A stretch of DNA of 64,000 nucleotides from positions 55,239-119,238 of the forward strand of contig NZ_CP108495.1 in NCBI RefSeq assembly GCF_041435435.1. Direction: 5' to 3'. The stretch comes from Streptomyces sp. NBC_01241 (GTDB lineage: Bacteria; Actinomycetota; Actinomycetes; Streptomycetales; Streptomycetaceae). The notes under the pieces were generated by a model. It worked only from the letters and a program-made list of their open reading frames with translations, was not told the DNA's origin and made no database searches. Positions 24,615 through 33,220 of the stretch are shown here, in pieces (the first letter of the stretch is position 1; each line of letters begins with the position of its first letter). Made by a program: the position numbers and the translations under genes.

Positions 24615-24787
24615 GGAACCGCTGCACCCTCCCGCTGACCCGCGCGGCCCTGGACGCCCACCGCCTGGCCGACCGCGACGAGGCGCACGAGCTGGGCCGC
24701 TGCACCCAGGTCTACGCCACCCAGAACCCGCCGAAGCCCCCCGTACGAGCCGCCGCCCCCCGCGCTCAGGAGATCACCGCCCGATGA
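24611..24787 (+). CDS. very small hypothetical protein of the transfer operon
   Basis: 58 aa, MRNRCTLPLTRAALDAHRLA... ending RAQEITAR. Both ends overlap neighbours by ATGA, and this tight packing is the main evidence that it is real. No motif recognised. Confidence 0.65.
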   Translation: MRNRCTLPLTRAALDAHRLADRDEAHELGRCTQVYATQNPPKPPVRAAAPRAQEITAR

Positions 24788-26373
24788 CCATCACCGAACC
24801 CCGCACCGAGACCGACACCAACCCCCTGATGACCCGCACCGACCGCCGCACGGTCGGGAAGGCCGCCGCCAAGGAGGCCGGAGCCCGCGCCAAGCAGGCC
24901 GAGGTCGCGGCCGAGAAGGACGAGAAGCTCGCCGGGCTCGACGTCGAGGACAAGAGCCTGGACATCGAGGAGAAGCGGCAGAAGGTCGAGCGCCGCCGCC
25001 GCCAGCTCGCCCGCGAGGAGAAGGCCCGGGTCCGCAAGGAGGCCGTGCAGAAGTGGAAGGGCCGCGGCAAGGCCCTGGTGCACGCCCTCCCCGTGATCGT
25101 CGCGGTCTCCGCCGTCGCCGCGCTGATCGTGGCGTCCGTCTGGATCGCATGGCCGGCACAGGCCGAGGCGATGCGCGAGGACCTGGGCGCACGGTCCTGG
25201 GTCGTCCCCGGCGTGGTCGAGGGACTGACCTGGACCTCCGCGTCCCTGACCATCCTGGCCGTCCGCCGCAAGGCACCGGCGGGCCGCTACCGGGCGATGA
25301 CCGTCATCAGCGCGCTGATCGCGGCCAGCCTCAACCTCTTCCACTCGCCCAGCGCTTCGGCCGGACAGGTCAACGCGCTCGCCTCGCTCGCCGGTGTGCT
25401 CGCCTTCGAGCTGGTGGTCGGTCTGCTCCAGCACACCCAGAGCGGCCGGACGGCCGCCGAGGTGCGCGAGCAGCTCGCCCGGTGGATCGCGCACCCGCTG
25501 GTGTCGCTGACCGCCTGGCGTATCCGGGCCCCGTACCGCAAGACGATCACGGTCCAGAAGGCATGGGATCAAGCGTGGGAGTCGCACCACGGCGGCCAGC
25601 CGGGCACGACGGCCGCACGGGTACGCCGCCAGCGCCGGGCCGAGGCCCGCATGGAGCGGGCGCGTTCCAAGGCGGGCCGCCGACGGGTGCGCGAGCTGAA
25701 GCGTTCCCTGGAGGCGACCGCCACCGAGGCCGCCATCGCGGAGAGTTCCGCCGAGCTCGCCCAGGCCCGTGCGGACGAGATGCGGGCCCGTGCCGAGGAG
25801 TTCCGGAGCAGGGCCATCAAGGAGGAGGAGAAGGCCCAGGCGCGGCTCAGTTCCCAGAAGTACCGGGGGCTGCCGTGGATCGGGGGCCAGTGGGTTCCCG
25901 TGCTCTCCCCACAGACCCGTTCCGAGGGCGACGCAGAGCGTTCCGAGGACCCGAAAATCCAGTTCCCGTCTGGGGAGTCGGCCCCTCGGACCCCCGCACG
26001 GAACGGTGCGGAACAGGGTGAGCGGAACGCCCCCGCAGGAACCCGGAACGCGCCGAAGTCGGCCGGCGGGAACGACTCGAAGGCCGGAACGGAACGCGAC
26101 CTGAGCGAGCACCTGGACAAGGCGTTCCCGGTCGCCCGGGAACTGGCGTACGAGGCTGCGGCCGACCGGCGCAAGCGGACCGGGAACGGCTTCTTCTCCC
26201 CGTACACCCTCGCCAGCCGGATCGGTGTCCGCCGCCAGGACGGGCCCGCGCTGCTGGCTCTGCTGGAGGCGCGGCCCGGGTTCGCCGAGGCGATGGCCGA
26301 GGAGATCGAGAAGGCCCGCGCGGCCCAGCAGGACACCGACCGGAACGAGAAGGAACTGGAGCCCACCGCATGA
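24784..26373 (+). CDS. DUF2637-type membrane protein, plasmid spread/transfer function
   Basis: 529 aa. The N-terminus (20-100) is a charged coiled coil (KQAEVAAEKDEKLAGLDVED, EEKRQKVERRRRQLAREEKA). Four hydrophobic segments follow at about 103-225 (IVAVSAVAALIVASVWIAW, VVEGLTWTSASLTILAV, MTVISALIAASLNLFH, LASLAGVLAFELVVGLL), the DUF2637 arrangement. After that come a basic helical part and a C-terminal winged-helix-like SPYTLASRIGVRRQDGPALL. Known: such proteins sit beside TraB in Streptomyces conjugation modules. A role in intramycelial spread is inferred. Confidence 0.82.
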   Translation: MTITEPRTETDTNPLMTRTDRRTVGKAAAKEAGARAKQAEVAAEKDEKLAGLDVEDKSLDIEEKRQKVERRRRQLAREEKARVRKEAVQKWKGRGKALVHALPVIVAVSAVAALIVASVWIAWPAQAEAMREDLGARSWVVPGVVEGLTWTSASLTILAVRRKAPAGRYRAMTVISALIAASLNLFHSPSASAGQVNALASLAGVLAFELVVGLLQHTQSGRTAAEVREQLARWIAHPLVSLTAWRIRAPYRKTITVQKAWDQAWESHHGGQPGTTAARVRRQRRAEARMERARSKAGRRRVRELKRSLEATATEAAIAESSAELAQARADEMRARAEEFRSRAIKEEEKAQARLSSQKYRGLPWIGGQWVPVLSPQTRSEGDAERSEDPKIQFPSGESAPRTPARNGAEQGERNAPAGTRNAPKSAGGNDSKAGTERDLSEHLDKAFPVARELAYEAAADRRKRTGNGFFSPYTLASRIGVRRQDGPALLALLEARPGFAEAMAEEIEKARAAQQDTDRNEKELEPTA

Positions 26374-26618
26374 GCGGAACGACCCCGCGCAACCTGCCGC
26401 CGCTGCTGATCCTCGCCGCCCCCGCCGGGATCACGACGCTGTGGGTCCTGCCCGTGAACTACGGGCGGACCTGGCAGGAGTCCGGCATCGCAGCCGCGGT
26501 CGTCTTCGTCGTGGTCCTGCTGCTGTCCAAGCTGCCGGGCTGGTTCGCCAGCGGCGCCAAGAAGGCGGCGAGCAAGGCGAAGAAGAAGGTCAGCAAGAAG
26601 AAGGACACCGAGAAGTAG
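26370..26618 (+). CDS. small membrane protein with lysine-rich tail
   Basis: 82 aa, ATG overlapping the previous stop. Two hydrophobic stretches (LPPLLILAAPAGITTLWVLP, AAAVVFVVVLLLSKLPGWF) and a very basic end (KKAASKAKKKVSKKKD). The pattern suits a small Spd-type membrane partner of TraB. Confidence 0.78.
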   Translation: MSGTTPRNLPPLLILAAPAGITTLWVLPVNYGRTWQESGIAAAVVFVVVLLLSKLPGWFASGAKKAASKAKKKVSKKKDTEK

Positions 26619-26719
26619 CCCCGCCCCATTCACCCCCGAGCACGCCGCGGGGCCCGGCCGGAGAAGTTGACGCGACCCGGCCGGGCCCCCGTCCCCCACA
26701 GAGAGGAACACCGCCCATC
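26619..26719 (+). promoter_or_regulatory. hairpin upstream of traB
   Basis: GGGGCCCGGCCGG and CCGGCCGGGCCCC form a 13-bp stem about 25 bp before the traB ATG. It is not of the UGGC-loop type. It may attenuate the operon or reset translation before traB. Confidence 0.45.
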
Positions 26720-28990
26720 ATGACCCAGACCACCGACCACTCCGCGCCGAGCGGACAGGTCCTTGACCTCACGAAGCGACTGCCGCCCGAGGCCCGCGAC
26801 CACCTGGAGCAGGCCGCCCGCAACGAGGCCCGTACGAGCGCCGCCGGCCTGGCCGACGCCAGCACCGGCACCGTCAAGCTGTCCTCCGAGGTCGACGGCG
26901 AGCCCTTCGTCGTCGAGCAGCTGGACGACGAGCGCCGCCGGGGCCTGAAGGTGCTGATCCCCGCCTCGCTCACCAACCCCGACGTGTGGCGCCACCGCGG
27001 CGAGGTCCTCGCGCACGCAACCGGGTACCACGCCGCGCACAGCCCGGTGTACGTGTGGCGGATCGTCAAGCTCTCGTCCATCGGCCTGTACGCCGAGCTG
27101 GGGGCGGCGTGGGGCTACCTGCTGGCCACCGAGTACGGCGCCGACATCGATGAGGCCAAGCGCGAGGCGAAGAGGAAGGGCTTCGCCGACAACGGCGACG
27201 TCGCCCAGCTCCGCGCCGAGCGCAAGCAGGTCGGCAAGGCCCGCCGCCGCGAGAACCTGACCATCCTGTCCGCGACCGGCTTCACCTCCTACACCGCCGC
27301 CGTCGTCGGCATCGCCCAGGTGTGGGGCCTGGCCATGGCCTTCCCCGCCCTGATCCCGGTCATCGGCGTCATGTACGCGTGCGGCGCACGCGAGCTCCGC
27401 CGCCGTGGCGACGACTACGTGGTCTTCGAGCCGGCCGCGCTCGACGAGGACGCCCCGCTGACCGATGCGCAGATCAACCGGGCGCTGAGGATCGCGGTCC
27501 CGGCGTTCAAGGAGGACGACGAGATCCAGCTGGTCGGCCTCATCCAGCGGGCCGACATCAACGCCGCGCAGTGCGTGTTCAAGCTGCCCGCCCACGTGAC
27601 CGTCTCCAAGCTCATCGAGAAGCGCGAGGAGATCGCCGGAGCGCTCCAGGTCGATGAGAACTGGCTCGACATCAAGCAGGACGGACACCCGACCCGGTGC
27701 TCCTTCTGGATTGCGACCTCCGACCCGTTCGACAAGGTGCGCCGCTCCCCACTGCTGGGCCAGACCACCCCGCTGGACCTGTGGAACGACGGCGCGCCGA
27801 TCGCCTACAACAAGCGCGGGGAGACCCGGCGCCTGACGATCCGCGACATCATGCTGCTGATCGGCGGGGCGACCCGGACCGGTAAGGGCATGGCCTTGAG
27901 GAACCTGATCTGCGCGCTGGCCCTGGACCCCCGGATCAACGTGCGCATCGTCGACGGGAAGCCCACCGGCGAGCACCTCGTCTACGCGCCGATCGCCGCG
28001 ACGATGTTCGGCCGCGAGCGCAACCGGCTCGATTTCCTCCTGGACGCCTACGAGGCGGAAATCGAAAGGCGCGAGGACCTGCTGGCCTCGCTCGGCGAAT
28101 CGAAGATGACGGCGAAGCTGCTCAAGCAGCTGAGCATCGAAATCCTCATCATCGACGAATTGGCGACGTACACCCGCAAGAACGTGCCGGGCTCGGCAGC
28201 ACGTATGGCACGGCTGGAATTCCTTTCCAGCGTCGGCGCGGGCCTGGGCGTTCTCCTGGTACTGGCGACCCAGCACCCCGAGGTCGAGGTCATCACCGCG
28301 GGCCTGCGCGGCAACATGACCGGCCGGTGGGCCCAGCGGACCGCCGACGCCGACGGCACGAACGCGATCCTCGGAAAGGGCGCCACCGGCCGGGGGATGC
28401 GGGCCCACGACATCCCCCGCGACAAGCGGGGCCTGGGCTGGCTGGACATGGACGGCATCGCCGAGGAGCTCGCCCGCTCCTTCCTCATCGACGAGGAGAA
28501 CGCGGGGGAAGCGTCGGAGATCATCGCCCGCGGCGTCGAGCTGCGGCGGGCCGCCGGACGACTGCCGGGACAGTGGGACGACCCGATCGAGGCGTACCTG
28601 GTCCAGATGACCGGACTGTCCTCCGTAGCCGGCGGCCCCGGCGGACGGGGCAAGCCCGGACGCCCCGGACAGGCCGCCGCCAACGCGACCGTGCTCGACG
28701 TCCTGGTCGACGCGTTCAAGGACGACGCCGACCGTCTGCCGCTCGTGGACGTGCGGGCCGTGTTCGCCGCCTGGAACCCCCGCGAGTGGGCCCAGGCGTC
28801 GGACGAGGACGACGCCACGTACGAGGGCCGGTTCGGCAAGGCGCTCGGCGCGCTGATCGACGAGCAGCTGGAGGGCACCGGCGTGGAGCTGGAGCCCAAG
28901 CGGTGGCGCGCGGGCGAGGGACGGGTCCGCGGCTACCTCCTGGCGGACGTCGAGGCAGCCGTGGAGGCTGCCCGGAAGATCCGCAATTGA
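26720..28990 (+). CDS. traB: TraB-type FtsK/SpoIIIE DNA translocase for conjugation
   Basis: 756 aa. Two hydrophobic segments lie around 190-225 (FTSYTAAVVGIAQVWGLAMA, FPALIPVIGVMYACG). Walker A is GGATRTGKG at 382-390 and Walker B is EILIIDELATY with Asp479-Glu480. The C-terminal 100 residues include a winged-helix-like region (LPLVDVRAVFAAWNPREWAQ) after a Gly/Pro linker. Known: Streptomyces TraB forms a hexameric pore, binds clt repeats through its C-terminal winged helix and moves double-stranded DNA between mycelia. A palindromic candidate clt follows immediately. Confidence 0.9.
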   Translation: MTQTTDHSAPSGQVLDLTKRLPPEARDHLEQAARNEARTSAAGLADASTGTVKLSSEVDGEPFVVEQLDDERRRGLKVLIPASLTNPDVWRHRGEVLAHATGYHAAHSPVYVWRIVKLSSIGLYAELGAAWGYLLATEYGADIDEAKREAKRKGFADNGDVAQLRAERKQVGKARRRENLTILSATGFTSYTAAVVGIAQVWGLAMAFPALIPVIGVMYACGARELRRRGDDYVVFEPAALDEDAPLTDAQINRALRIAVPAFKEDDEIQLVGLIQRADINAAQCVFKLPAHVTVSKLIEKREEIAGALQVDENWLDIKQDGHPTRCSFWIATSDPFDKVRRSPLLGQTTPLDLWNDGAPIAYNKRGETRRLTIRDIMLLIGGATRTGKGMALRNLICALALDPRINVRIVDGKPTGEHLVYAPIAATMFGRERNRLDFLLDAYEAEIERREDLLASLGESKMTAKLLKQLSIEILIIDELATYTRKNVPGSAARMARLEFLSSVGAGLGVLLVLATQHPEVEVITAGLRGNMTGRWAQRTADADGTNAILGKGATGRGMRAHDIPRDKRGLGWLDMDGIAEELARSFLIDEENAGEASEIIARGVELRRAAGRLPGQWDDPIEAYLVQMTGLSSVAGGPGGRGKPGRPGQAAANATVLDVLVDAFKDDADRLPLVDVRAVFAAWNPREWAQASDEDDATYEGRFGKALGALIDEQLEGTGVELEPKRWRAGEGRVRGYLLADVEAAVEAARKIRN

Positions 28991-29051
28991 CCCCTAGGCC
29001 AGGCCCTAGGCCGCCGGACATCCGTGCAGGTCAGAGCCTGGCCCGGCCGTA

Positions 29052-29164
29052 GGACACCGGGCCCCGGTCCTGGGACGCGTCCCAGGACCGCCGGCCGGTG
29101 TCCCGGGGGTGGCCACCCCCCTGACCTGCGAGGACGCCCCGCGTCCCAGGTCGTGGCCACCCCC
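29052..29164. other. candidate clt (cis-acting locus of transfer)
   Basis: Nested inverted repeat: outer arms GGACACCGG (29052-29060) and CCGGTGTCC (29095-29103) enclose a perfect 26-bp palindrome centred on GGGACGCGTCCC (29065-29090). Two direct copies of GTGGCCACCCCC follow, 44 bp apart (29109-29120, 29153-29164). Known: clt loci lie next to traB and hold short repeats or inverted repeats. Confidence 0.5.
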
Positions 29165-29207
29165 CAAACCCTCATAAAACGATCTTTCCCAAGGAGCTTC
29201 CCCGATC

Positions 29208-29726
29208 ATGAACCACCCCGCCCGCACCGACCCGGAGACCGTCTACACGATCACCCAGGCCCCGCAGGGCCCCGCACCCGTCGCGCCGTACGTTCCGGCT
29301 CGCCCCGTCCCGGTGGAGGCCCCGCTTCCGGGGGTCGAGCTGGTCACGCTCCCCGGTGGCGTCCAGCAGTGGGCTTACGTCCACCACGAGACGGCGCCGG
29401 TCCCCGTCCGGGGCGGCTCCCAGCCGATCCCGGCCTGGGCCAAGACCGCAGCCCTACTGATGTGGTCCGCCGCCGGAAGCGCCGCGCTCGCCGCGTACGG
29501 CCTGTCGCTGGCCGGCCCCTGGCTGGAGGCCCTGGCCTACGCGCTCATGGCCTTCGCCGTGGCGGTCACCGTCGTCGCTTTCGTCGTCCGCGGCCTCTTC
29601 TCCGGCCTCCGCCGTCGCGGGGGCGGCGGAAGCACCACCGCCGAGGCCACCGCGACCGCGACCGGCCGCACGGTCCTCGGAGGCAAGGTCACCGCCACCG
29701 CAACCGCCATCGCCCAGAGCAAGTAA
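29208..29726 (+). CDS. SpdB-like membrane protein
   Basis: 172 aa. AAGGAG about 11 bases before the ATG. The N-terminus is Pro-rich and soluble. Two membrane segments occupy about 80-130 (KTAALLMWSAAGSAALAAYG, AYALMAFAVAVTVVAFVVRG), followed by RRRGGGGS and a Thr/Ala repeat. Size, position behind traB and topology fit a spread protein (Spd). The family name is inferred from context. Confidence 0.75.
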   Translation: MNHPARTDPETVYTITQAPQGPAPVAPYVPARPVPVEAPLPGVELVTLPGGVQQWAYVHHETAPVPVRGGSQPIPAWAKTAALLMWSAAGSAALAAYGLSLAGPWLEALAYALMAFAVAVTVVAFVVRGLFSGLRRRGGGGSTTAEATATATGRTVLGGKVTATATAIAQSK

Positions 29727-29739
29727 GGAGTCCATCCGC

Positions 29740-30399
29740 ATGACCGCACCCTCACTGACCATCCGCGGGCCGCTCAGCCTCAACGGAGCCCCCATCCGCT
29801 GCCCCGGCCGGGAGAACGCCCCGGCCCCGCGCCGCCTGAATCTGCTGGTATCCGGTACGACCGTCATGGCGTCCTGCGGGGAAAAGCACCGGGGAAAGGA
29901 CGGCGGCGGCGGAAAGGCGAAATGCTTCTTCGCCGTCGAGATGATGACCCCGGCCATGGTGAAGTCCATCGTCGAGAACTTCGAGCCCAACAGGCGCTTC
30001 CGGGTGAACCTGCCCGGCGGCAAGATCCTGGACGGCAGGCGCGGACCGGCGGTCAAGGCCGCGCCCGCAGGCAGCGGCACCGCCTCCTCCGCGTTCGCCG
30101 CGAAGAAGGCCGCAGCCCGGGGCGGCAAGCAGCCCGTGGCCCGCCGCGGCGGCGGGGGCCTGGCCGCCGCACTCAACACCGTCACGGCGGTGGCCGGCAC
30201 CGCCACGGCGGCCGTCAACGCGGTCGGAGCCACCGCCAACGCGGTGGGTGCGACCGCCAACGCCGCAGGCAAGGGCTTCGACATGGGGCGCGAGGGCCTG
30301 AAGACCGGGCAGGCAGCCATCAAGGCCGCCGACAACGCCGGAGCCCGCAGCTTCGCCCGCGAGAACCGCAAGTCGGACAGCGGCGACGACGCCGAGTAG
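29740..30399 (+). CDS. hypothetical protein linked to the transfer genes
   Basis: 219 aa. AAGGAGT nine bases before ATG; 13 bp after the previous gene. The N-terminal half is a globular beta-containing region with two Cys (VMASCGEKHRGKDG, GGKAKCFFAVEMMTPAMVKS). The C-terminal half is a low-complexity Ala-rich repeat (NAVGATANAVGATANAAG). No family recognised. Last gene before the first L-type leader at 30482. Confidence 0.75.
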   Translation: MTAPSLTIRGPLSLNGAPIRCPGRENAPAPRRLNLLVSGTTVMASCGEKHRGKDGGGGKAKCFFAVEMMTPAMVKSIVENFEPNRRFRVNLPGGKILDGRRGPAVKAAPAGSGTASSAFAAKKAAARGGKQPVARRGGGGLAAALNTVTAVAGTATAAVNAVGATANAVGATANAAGKGFDMGREGLKTGQAAIKAADNAGARSFARENRKSDSGDDAE

Positions 30400-30481
30400 T
30401 TGCGTGGGGCCCGTCAGGGCCCCACGGACGGCCCCCCGAAATTCCCCCAACGGGGCGCCACCCCTTGCTAATCCGGACTAG

Positions 30482-30545
30482 AGCTAGTATTGTTCTAGTT
30501 GTTGGAAGGGGATGGCACCCCGACCGGCACCACCACTCGAAACCC
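30482..30545 (+). promoter_or_regulatory. leader element L1 (promoter + hairpin + CTCGAAACCC)
   Basis: AGCTAGTATTGTT with a TATTGT -10-like box, hairpin GTTGG-AA-GGGG-ATGGCA-CCCC-GA-CCGGC (30501-30528), box CTCGAAACCC (30536-30545). The GTG of the downstream gene is 15 bases further on. Confidence 0.8.
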
Positions 30546-30560
30546 GCCCCGGAGGCACCC

Positions 30561-31166
30561 GTGCGTATCCGACGCATCCTGAAGAACCGTCAGTGCAAGC
30601 AGTGCGACACCTTCAACAACCCGTTCCGCCTGACCTGCATGGTCTGCCTGACCCCGATGGGTGGTGTCTCCCGCCACCAGGCCCGTACCGCCGCCACCGT
30701 GCGCCGGGTGGCCAGCCTGGTCGAGGCCGTCGGCCGCTGGGCGCTCCTGATCCTCGCGCTCATCGCCTTCGTCTGGCGGGGCACCGCGCTGGACCTGTAC
30801 GACCTGATGCCCGCTCTGGCCGCCTACGGGGCTGCGCAGTTCGTCGCGCTCCTCCTGGAGGACCTCGCCGAATGGGTCGCCCCCGGCCCCACCTGGAAGG
30901 AAGCCGCCGAGGACCTGCGCGAGGTCGAGAAGAAGCTGGCGAACAGCCCGAGCCGGGTCCTCGCCGTGGGCGAGCTCACCCGCCACGGAGGGGTCGCCCC
31001 GGTCACCGGCATCCTGCGCGCCCTCGCGGCCCACGCCATGTACGAGAAGGAGGCGTGCGCGGAGGCCGACGACGTCCAGGAAGCCGACGCCCAGGAGCGG
31101 CTGGAACAGGCCCTGAAGGCGGCCGCACGCGAGATGGACGCGGACATGGAACGCGCCTGGTACTGA
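30561..31166 (+). CDS. zinc-ribbon membrane protein
   Basis: 201 aa from GTG 30561 (GGAGG upstream). The N-terminus has CKQCDTFNNPFRLTCMVC, two CxxC knuckles suggesting a zinc ribbon. A membrane segment is around 58-80 (WALLILALIAFVWRGTALDL), and the DLMPALAAYGAAQFVALLLE stretch may be a second. The C-terminal half is helical and charged. No family recognised. First gene under leader L1. Confidence 0.8.
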   Translation: MRIRRILKNRQCKQCDTFNNPFRLTCMVCLTPMGGVSRHQARTAATVRRVASLVEAVGRWALLILALIAFVWRGTALDLYDLMPALAAYGAAQFVALLLEDLAEWVAPGPTWKEAAEDLREVEKKLANSPSRVLAVGELTRHGGVAPVTGILRALAAHAMYEKEACAEADDVQEADAQERLEQALKAAAREMDADMERAWY

Positions 31167-31265
31167 CGGCTGCCCGCGGTCCCGGCGCGCACCTGCCGCG
31201 CCGGGGCCAAGGGGAGCCGGGCAGTCCCGCCCGCTTCCACGCCCCTCACCAAGGAGCCCCGCCCC

Positions 31266-31439
31266 ATGGCGAAGTACGTCGTCACCGCCACCTCCCGCAC
31301 CGGCCGGCAGGTCAACACCGTCACCGGCGGACCGAGCGACCAGAAGGCCATCTACAGCGACAAGGAGCTGAGCGACTTCAAGGCGGCCGCCGCCGCCGAC
31401 CCGCGCGACCTGGACGTCACCGTCCGCCCCCTGGACTGA
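31266..31439 (+). CDS. small hypothetical protein
   Basis: 57 aa, MAKYVVTATSRTGRQVNTVT... ending DVTVRPLD. AAGGAG lies about 8 bases before the ATG. It follows a GC hairpin (CCCGGCGCG / CGCGCCGGGG) without the conserved loop or box. Codon positions look like coding DNA. No family recognised. Confidence 0.7.
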   Translation: MAKYVVTATSRTGRQVNTVTGGPSDQKAIYSDKELSDFKAAAAADPRDLDVTVRPLD

Positions 31440-31449
31440 ACGCCCCATC

Positions 31450-31494
31450 CCGGGGCGGCGGATGGCACTGCCGCCCCGGCCCCGCTCGAATCCC
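31450..31494 (+). promoter_or_regulatory. hairpin-box element B1
   Basis: CCGGGGCGGCGG-ATGGCA-CTGCCGCCCCGG then box variant CTCGAATCCC, 25 bases before the RapZ-like start. One G-T mismatch or wobble in the stem. No promoter. Confidence 0.75.
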
Positions 31495-31518
31495 CGACCG
31501 CACCACGAGAGGCACCCC

Positions 31519-31902
31519 GTGATCCGCATCGTCTCCTTCGGCTACGGCCATGCCGCGCCCCCCGTCGCGGAGGCCACCTACGACCTCCGGCGCCTGTTCA
31601 GGAACCCGTTCCACGACCCCGAGTTGAAGAACCTCACCGGTCTGGACGCGGCCGTGTACGAGCACGTCCTGGCGACGCCCGGCGTCGAATCCCTCGCCCA
31701 GGTCGTCACCTTCCTCGCGGTCGGCCTCCACGACACCGCCCGCGGCGGGGACATCACCATCGCCTACGGCTGCGTCGGAGGCCGGCACCGCTCGGTCGGA
31801 CTTGCCCGCCGCACCCAGGAGCTCATCCAGCTCACCCACCGCGAGACGGCCGTCGAGCACCGCGACATCGGCAAGCCGCTGCTGCCCCCGTCCGCTCACT
31901 GA
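31519..31902 (+). CDS. RapZ C-terminal-domain-like protein
   Basis: 127 aa from GTG 31519 (GAGAGG upstream). IVSFGYGHAAPPVAEATYDL and YGCVGGRHRSVGLARRTQEL (about 83-102) match the C-terminal domain of RapZ, including the GCxGGRHRS loop. Known: in E. coli RapZ this domain binds small RNAs and a sugar metabolite and directs RNase E. Here it occurs alone, without the P-loop domain, in a region full of conserved RNA hairpins. A paralogue lies at 37377. Confidence 0.8.
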   Translation: MIRIVSFGYGHAAPPVAEATYDLRRLFRNPFHDPELKNLTGLDAAVYEHVLATPGVESLAQVVTFLAVGLHDTARGGDITIAYGCVGGRHRSVGLARRTQELIQLTHRETAVEHRDIGKPLLPPSAH

Positions 31903-31941
31903 CCAGGCACGCAACCCGCTTCACCCGAGGAAGGGCACAAC

Positions 31942-32142
31942 ATGCTCCAGGCCAAGGACGAGGTAGAGATCGTGGCGTGTGAGGACGACCCCCGCGCGGT
32001 CGGCAAGACCGGTTACGTCCGCGACGAGGCACAGCCCGGCAAGCTCACGCAGGGCCGATGGACGGTCAAGGTGGACGCCCTCATGATCGCCGACGTCCTG
32101 TGCCACACGGGCGAGCTGCGCCCGACCGGCAAGCGCAGGTAG
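31942..32142 (+). CDS. small hypothetical protein
   Basis: 66 aa. GAGGAAGGG precedes the ATG. Sequence LQAKDEVEIVACEDDPRAVG, KTGYVRDEAQPGKLTQGRW, TVKVDALMIADVLCHTGELR looks like a small beta-barrel (KOW/SH3-type). No family can be assigned firmly. Followed by a long GC hairpin at 32155-32211. Confidence 0.72.
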   Translation: MLQAKDEVEIVACEDDPRAVGKTGYVRDEAQPGKLTQGRWTVKVDALMIADVLCHTGELRPTGKRR

Positions 32143-32154
32143 CAGCACCACGGC

Positions 32155-32211
32155 CGCCCCCGCCGTGCCGTCCCCGCTCCCGTGAGTCGGGACGGCACGG
32201 CGGGCGGGGGC
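32155..32211 (+). terminator. long GC hairpin
   Basis: CCGCCGTGCCGTCCC and GGGACGGCACGGCGGG pair across a loop of about 15 bases, 15 bp past the stop of the 66-aa gene. Probable terminator. Confidence 0.55.
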
Positions 32212-32273
32212 ACCTCCCAGTCGTCAATCCGCGAGAGCTTCCTGCCTACTGGCACCGGCCCGGAAGGACTGCC

Positions 32274-32849
32274 ATGTCCCGCTCGACCGCACGAATCTGG
32301 TCCACCGCCCGCACGCTGTCCGACCTCGGCGACCTGACCGCCCAGTGGCTGGAGGGCGACCTGGCGACGCTGGCCGGCGGCGCCTACCGGGGTGGCCCGG
32401 ACGAGGAGACCGGCCCCCTGGTGCCCGTGCTCGCCGCCATGAACCGGGCCGGGCACGTCACCTTCCAGTCCCAGCCCGGATGCGACGGCCCCGCCTTCGA
32501 CGGCCGCCGGTGGCGCCAGCGCGCCGCCGTCATGTGCCTCACCGACGCCGAGGGCCTTCAGCGGCTCACCCGCACCGCTCGCGACGCGGGTCTGCTGCTC
32601 GCCGTGCACCGCACCTGTAGCCGCGGGCCGGTGCGCGACATCCTCGCCACCACCTGGGGCGGCCACGAACACACCTCATTCGGCGGCCGGGTACCCAAGG
32701 GGTACATCCGGCTGGAGTACCGCGGATGCCACCGCGAGGCCGTACGGGCCGCCGTCGACGCCCACCAGGTCACCCTCGTCGATCCGGTGTGGGGCCGGGA
32801 CACCGTGCTGTGGCCCGCGCTGACCGAGGCGCTCGCCCCGGCTCCCTGA
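32274..32849 (+). CDS. hypothetical protein (DUF6919-like)
   Basis: 191 aa; ATG with GGAAGGA upstream. WSTARTLSDLGDLTAQWLEG, LVPVLAAMNRAGHVTFQSQP and VPKGYIRLEYRGCHREAVRA resemble the DUF6919 actinobacterial family; the assignment is from memory of the N-terminal pattern. Soluble, with several His and Cys. No leader element is present directly upstream. Function unknown. Confidence 0.75.
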   Translation: MSRSTARIWSTARTLSDLGDLTAQWLEGDLATLAGGAYRGGPDEETGPLVPVLAAMNRAGHVTFQSQPGCDGPAFDGRRWRQRAAVMCLTDAEGLQRLTRTARDAGLLLAVHRTCSRGPVRDILATTWGGHEHTSFGGRVPKGYIRLEYRGCHREAVRAAVDAHQVTLVDPVWGRDTVLWPALTEALAPAP

Positions 32850-32901
32850 CCCCTCCCGAACCGCGAGGTGCACGCCACCTCTTGTGAATCAGGTTCAAAG
32901 C

Positions 32902-32962
32902 TGGTAATGTTCTTCTTGTTGGAAGGGGATGGCACCCCGACCGGCACCACCACTCGAAACCC
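32902..32962 (+). promoter_or_regulatory. leader element L2
   Basis: TGGTAATGTTCTTCTT promoter, hairpin GTTGG-AA-GGGG-ATGGCA-CCCC-GA-CCGGC (32918-32945), box CTCGAAACCC (32953-32962). Confidence 0.82.
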
Positions 32963-32978
32963 GATACCGGAGGCATCC

Positions 32979-33140
32979 GTGTCCCAGTCCGAGACCGTCA
33001 AGAAGCTCCAGGCCCAGGCCGCCGCCGACTACAAGAAGCACAACACGCCGGAGACGGCGGCAGCCTTCCGCCTCGCACGCGGCCAGGCGCAGACCAACGG
33101 CAACGCGGCCGCCGCTACGCCGCGCGGTTCGCGCCCCTGA
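32979..33140 (+). CDS. very small hypothetical protein
   Basis: 53 aa from GTG 32979 with GGAGG upstream: VSQSETVKKLQAQAAADYKK, then NTPETAAAFRLARGQAQTN. Helical and Ala/Gln-rich. Its own complete leader element supports it being a real gene. Followed by a hairpin of about 40 nt (33156-33196). Confidence 0.72.
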   Translation: MSQSETVKKLQAQAAADYKKHNTPETAAAFRLARGQAQTNGNAAAATPRGSRP

Positions 33141-33155
33141 ATCTGCCCTGGCCCT

Positions 33156-33196
33156 GCCCCGGGGCGGACCGCCGAGACCGGCGGACGCCCCGGGGC
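33156..33196 (+). terminator. GC hairpin after the 53-aa gene
   Basis: GCCCCGGGGCG-GA-CCGCCG, loop AGAC, CGGCGG-AC-GCCCCGGGGC; 16 bp past the stop. Confidence 0.55.
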
Positions 33197-33220
33197 CGAC
33201 CCCCGTACGGAGCTGTAGAA

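Noticed and set aside
26630..28408. Long minus-strand open frame opposite traB
   Set aside because: Antisense shadow; plus-strand Walker motifs and operon overlaps show the true frame.
31167..31265. Possible degenerate leader element before the 57-aa gene
   Set aside because: A hairpin is present but neither the TGGC loop nor the CTCGAAACCC box can be found.
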